Origin: Ewingella sp049889095 | Lineage (GTDB): Bacteria; Pseudomonadota; Gammaproteobacteria; Enterobacterales; Enterobacteriaceae | Direction: 5' to 3' (one strand) | Length of the DNA: 64,000 bases | Assembly: GCA_049889095.1 (NCBI GenBank) | Contig: JBLJFK010000004.1 | Shown: piece after piece, positions 62,771 through 64,000 of the stretch | Numbering within the stretch: the stretch's first letter is position 1 | Layout of the letters: each line of letters starts with the position of its first letter | Made by a program: the position numbers and the translations under genes | The notes under the pieces: model-generated | Told to the model about the DNA's origin: nothing | The model's input: the letters and a program-made list of their open reading frames with translations, nothing else | Databases searched by the model: none

Positions 62771-62815
62771 TTGACCTATTAACTACATTATCGCAAGATA
62801 TAAAGGTAAGTGAAA

Positions 62816-64000
62816 TTGTCTAACGCTAACAATAAGAGAATAGCAAAAAATACATTAATGCTTTACTCAAGAATGATCATGATAATGGTCGTTTCTTTAT
62901 ATACATCACGAATTCTACTTCATGCCTTAGGTGTTGAAGATCTCGGTGTTTATAGTATTATCGCTGGCGTGATCGTTCTTTTCGGATTTATTCAGAATGT
63001 CACCACACTCGCAACCCAACGCTTTCTTTCCATGGGTCTGGGTAAGAATGATATTTCCTGGACCAACAAAGCATTTAATACCAGCATCCTCGTTCATGTC
63101 GGCATTGCACTATTTATATTTTTGGCTGGTGAGACAATTGGCCTTTGGTTTGTGAATACTCATTTAAGTATACCGCCAGATAGAATCCAGGATGTAAGTT
63201 GGGTTTTCCAATTTTCACTTTTGGCATTGATGGTACAGATCGTACAAACCCCCTATATTGCTTCAATAATAGCCTGTGAGCGTATGGAGGTTTATGCAAA
63301 AATTGGTATTCTGGACGCTTTTCAACGCTGGTTTATTGTTTTTCTATTAACCTACTTCGACTTCAGTGACAAATTAAAAGCTTACGGTGTTCTGGTTTTA
63401 TGTGGCTATTTATTTATTTTTATTTGCTATTTTATATTCTGTGTTAAAAAATTTAATATTTGCAAATTAAATCTAAAAATAGAAAAGGGAATTTTAAGGG
63501 AAATGTTTTCTTTTTCAAGTTGGACATTAATGGGTTCCATGAGCGTTGTCGCTTTATCTCAAGGGATCGCAATATTAGTAAATATCTTCTTTGGTGTCAT
63601 TGCTAATGCTTCTCTCGGTTTATCAGACCAGGTTTTAGCCGCAATTAACCGAGTTACAGGGAACTTTCAAACCGCATTTAACCCACAAATCATTAAATCA
63701 TATGCCGCGGGAGATTTAGAGTATCTAAAAAAATTAATTGGTCAGTCAAGCAAGCTATCATTTGCTTTAGTTTTGTTAGCGGTTGTTCCTCTGTTTGCTG
63801 ACACACAGTTTGTTCTCTCTGTTTGGCTTGGTACTGTACCTGAATATTTAGTATCACTCGTGCGTGTGGTTACCCTGTATGTTCTAATCGATTGTATCTC
63901 CGGACCATTTGTTACTGCTATATATGCTGTGGGTAAGTTAAAACGTTATCAAATCACAATCAGTGTAATCATACTCCTCAACTTAGCTCTCGCATTTTTA
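62816..64000 (+). CDS. Wzx-type polysaccharide flippase, N-terminal 395 codons (runs off window)
   Basis: From a TTG at 62816 with AAAGGTAAG upstream, the frame is open to base 64000. It encodes MSNANNKRIAKNTLMLYSRM and a series of hydrophobic helices typical of the polysaccharide transporter (PST/MATE-like) family, including ILLHALGVEDLGVYSIIAGV. At least nine membrane segments are visible. It should move the lipid-linked repeat unit across the inner membrane, as AmsL does. ATG codons slightly downstream could serve instead of the TTG. The 3' end is outside the window. Confidence 0.88.
   Translation, partial: MSNANNKRIAKNTLMLYSRMIMIMVVSLYTSRILLHALGVEDLGVYSIIAGVIVLFGFIQNVTTLATQRFLSMGLGKNDISWTNKAFNTSILVHVGIALFIFLAGETIGLWFVNTHLSIPPDRIQDVSWVFQFSLLALMVQIVQTPYIASIIACERMEVYAKIGILDAFQRWFIVFLLTYFDFSDKLKAYGVLVLCGYLFIFICYFIFCVKKFNICKLNLKIEKGILREMFSFSSWTLMGSMSVVALSQGIAILVNIFFGVIANASLGLSDQVLAAINRVTGNFQTAFNPQIIKSYAAGDLEYLKKLIGQSSKLSFALVLLAVVPLFADTQFVLSVWLGTVPEYLVSLVRVVTLYVLIDCISGPFVTAIYAVGKLKRYQITISVIILLNLALAFL

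Noticed and set aside
1..64000. CRISPR array
   Set aside because: No regularly spaced direct repeats with unique spacers are seen. The repeats present are palindromic elements and one heptamer tract.
1..64000. Intact insertion sequence or transposase
   Set aside because: No transposase motif or flanking target duplication was found. The mobile DNA seen is prophage debris and non-autonomous repeats.

Overview
The window is enterobacterial chromosome. Gene content and order from nadR to rsmC match the Escherichia coli end-of-chromosome block (nadR, radA, serB, ytjB, deoDBAC, yjjV, yjjU, ytjA, osmY, prfC, rimI, holD, rsmC). Several E. coli neighbours (lplA, yjjJ, yjjI/yjjW, yjjG) are absent. 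Together with the budAB cluster, ERIC-type repeats and the rhamnose cluster, this suggests a Yersiniaceae-like genus (Rahnella, Ewingella or Rouxiella type). The genus is inference only.

Layout. 1-2.1 kb: the start of a colicin/S-pyocin-like bacteriocin gene with a LexA-like box, then the debris of a P2/186-type prophage (a cos-like 19-mer, a truncated and frameshifted gpD, and an intact ogr). 2.2-21.2 kb: backbone genes for NAD metabolism, recombination, serine, nucleoside salvage, translation and rRNA methylation. The deo operon has a regulatory region with two CRP-like sites 52 bp apart and two DeoR-like palindromes. 21.4-21.8 kb: two identical tRNA-Leu(CAG) genes and a decayed third copy. 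22.4-27.0 kb: sdaC and sdaB (serine uptake and deamination) and a one-chain dihydroxyacetone kinase. 27.1-31.7 kb: a carbonic anhydrase/SulP transporter pair, then ygiQ.

31.7-41.1 kb: the L-rhamnose locus (rhaBAD, a lactaldehyde reductase gene, rhaM, rhaS, rhaR, rhaT). The catabolic and regulatory genes look intact. rhaT has a TGG-to-TGA type nonsense codon at position 32, and an AraA/FucI-like isomerase gene beside it is a multiply damaged pseudogene. 41.6-47.8 kb: a membrane diguanylate cyclase, a DUF1435 protein behind a Fur-like box, the acetoin pathway (budR/alsR, budA, budB) and an HNH nuclease.

47.8-64 kb: the sequence becomes AT-rich. A gene-poor 1.4 kb stretch is followed by a LuxR-type regulator and a degenerate, probably non-catalytic EAL protein. 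A JUMPstart/ops element then leads into a Wzx/Wzy-type exopolysaccharide locus: an initiating sugar-phosphate transferase, wza, wzb, wzc, a Wzy-like polymerase, a secreted clan GH-A glycosidase, three glycosyltransferases and a Wzx-like flippase that runs off the end. Its order resembles the amylovoran/stewartan type. The LuxR plus dead-EAL pair placed just before the RfaH-type leader is the part of the window most likely to hold undescribed biology.
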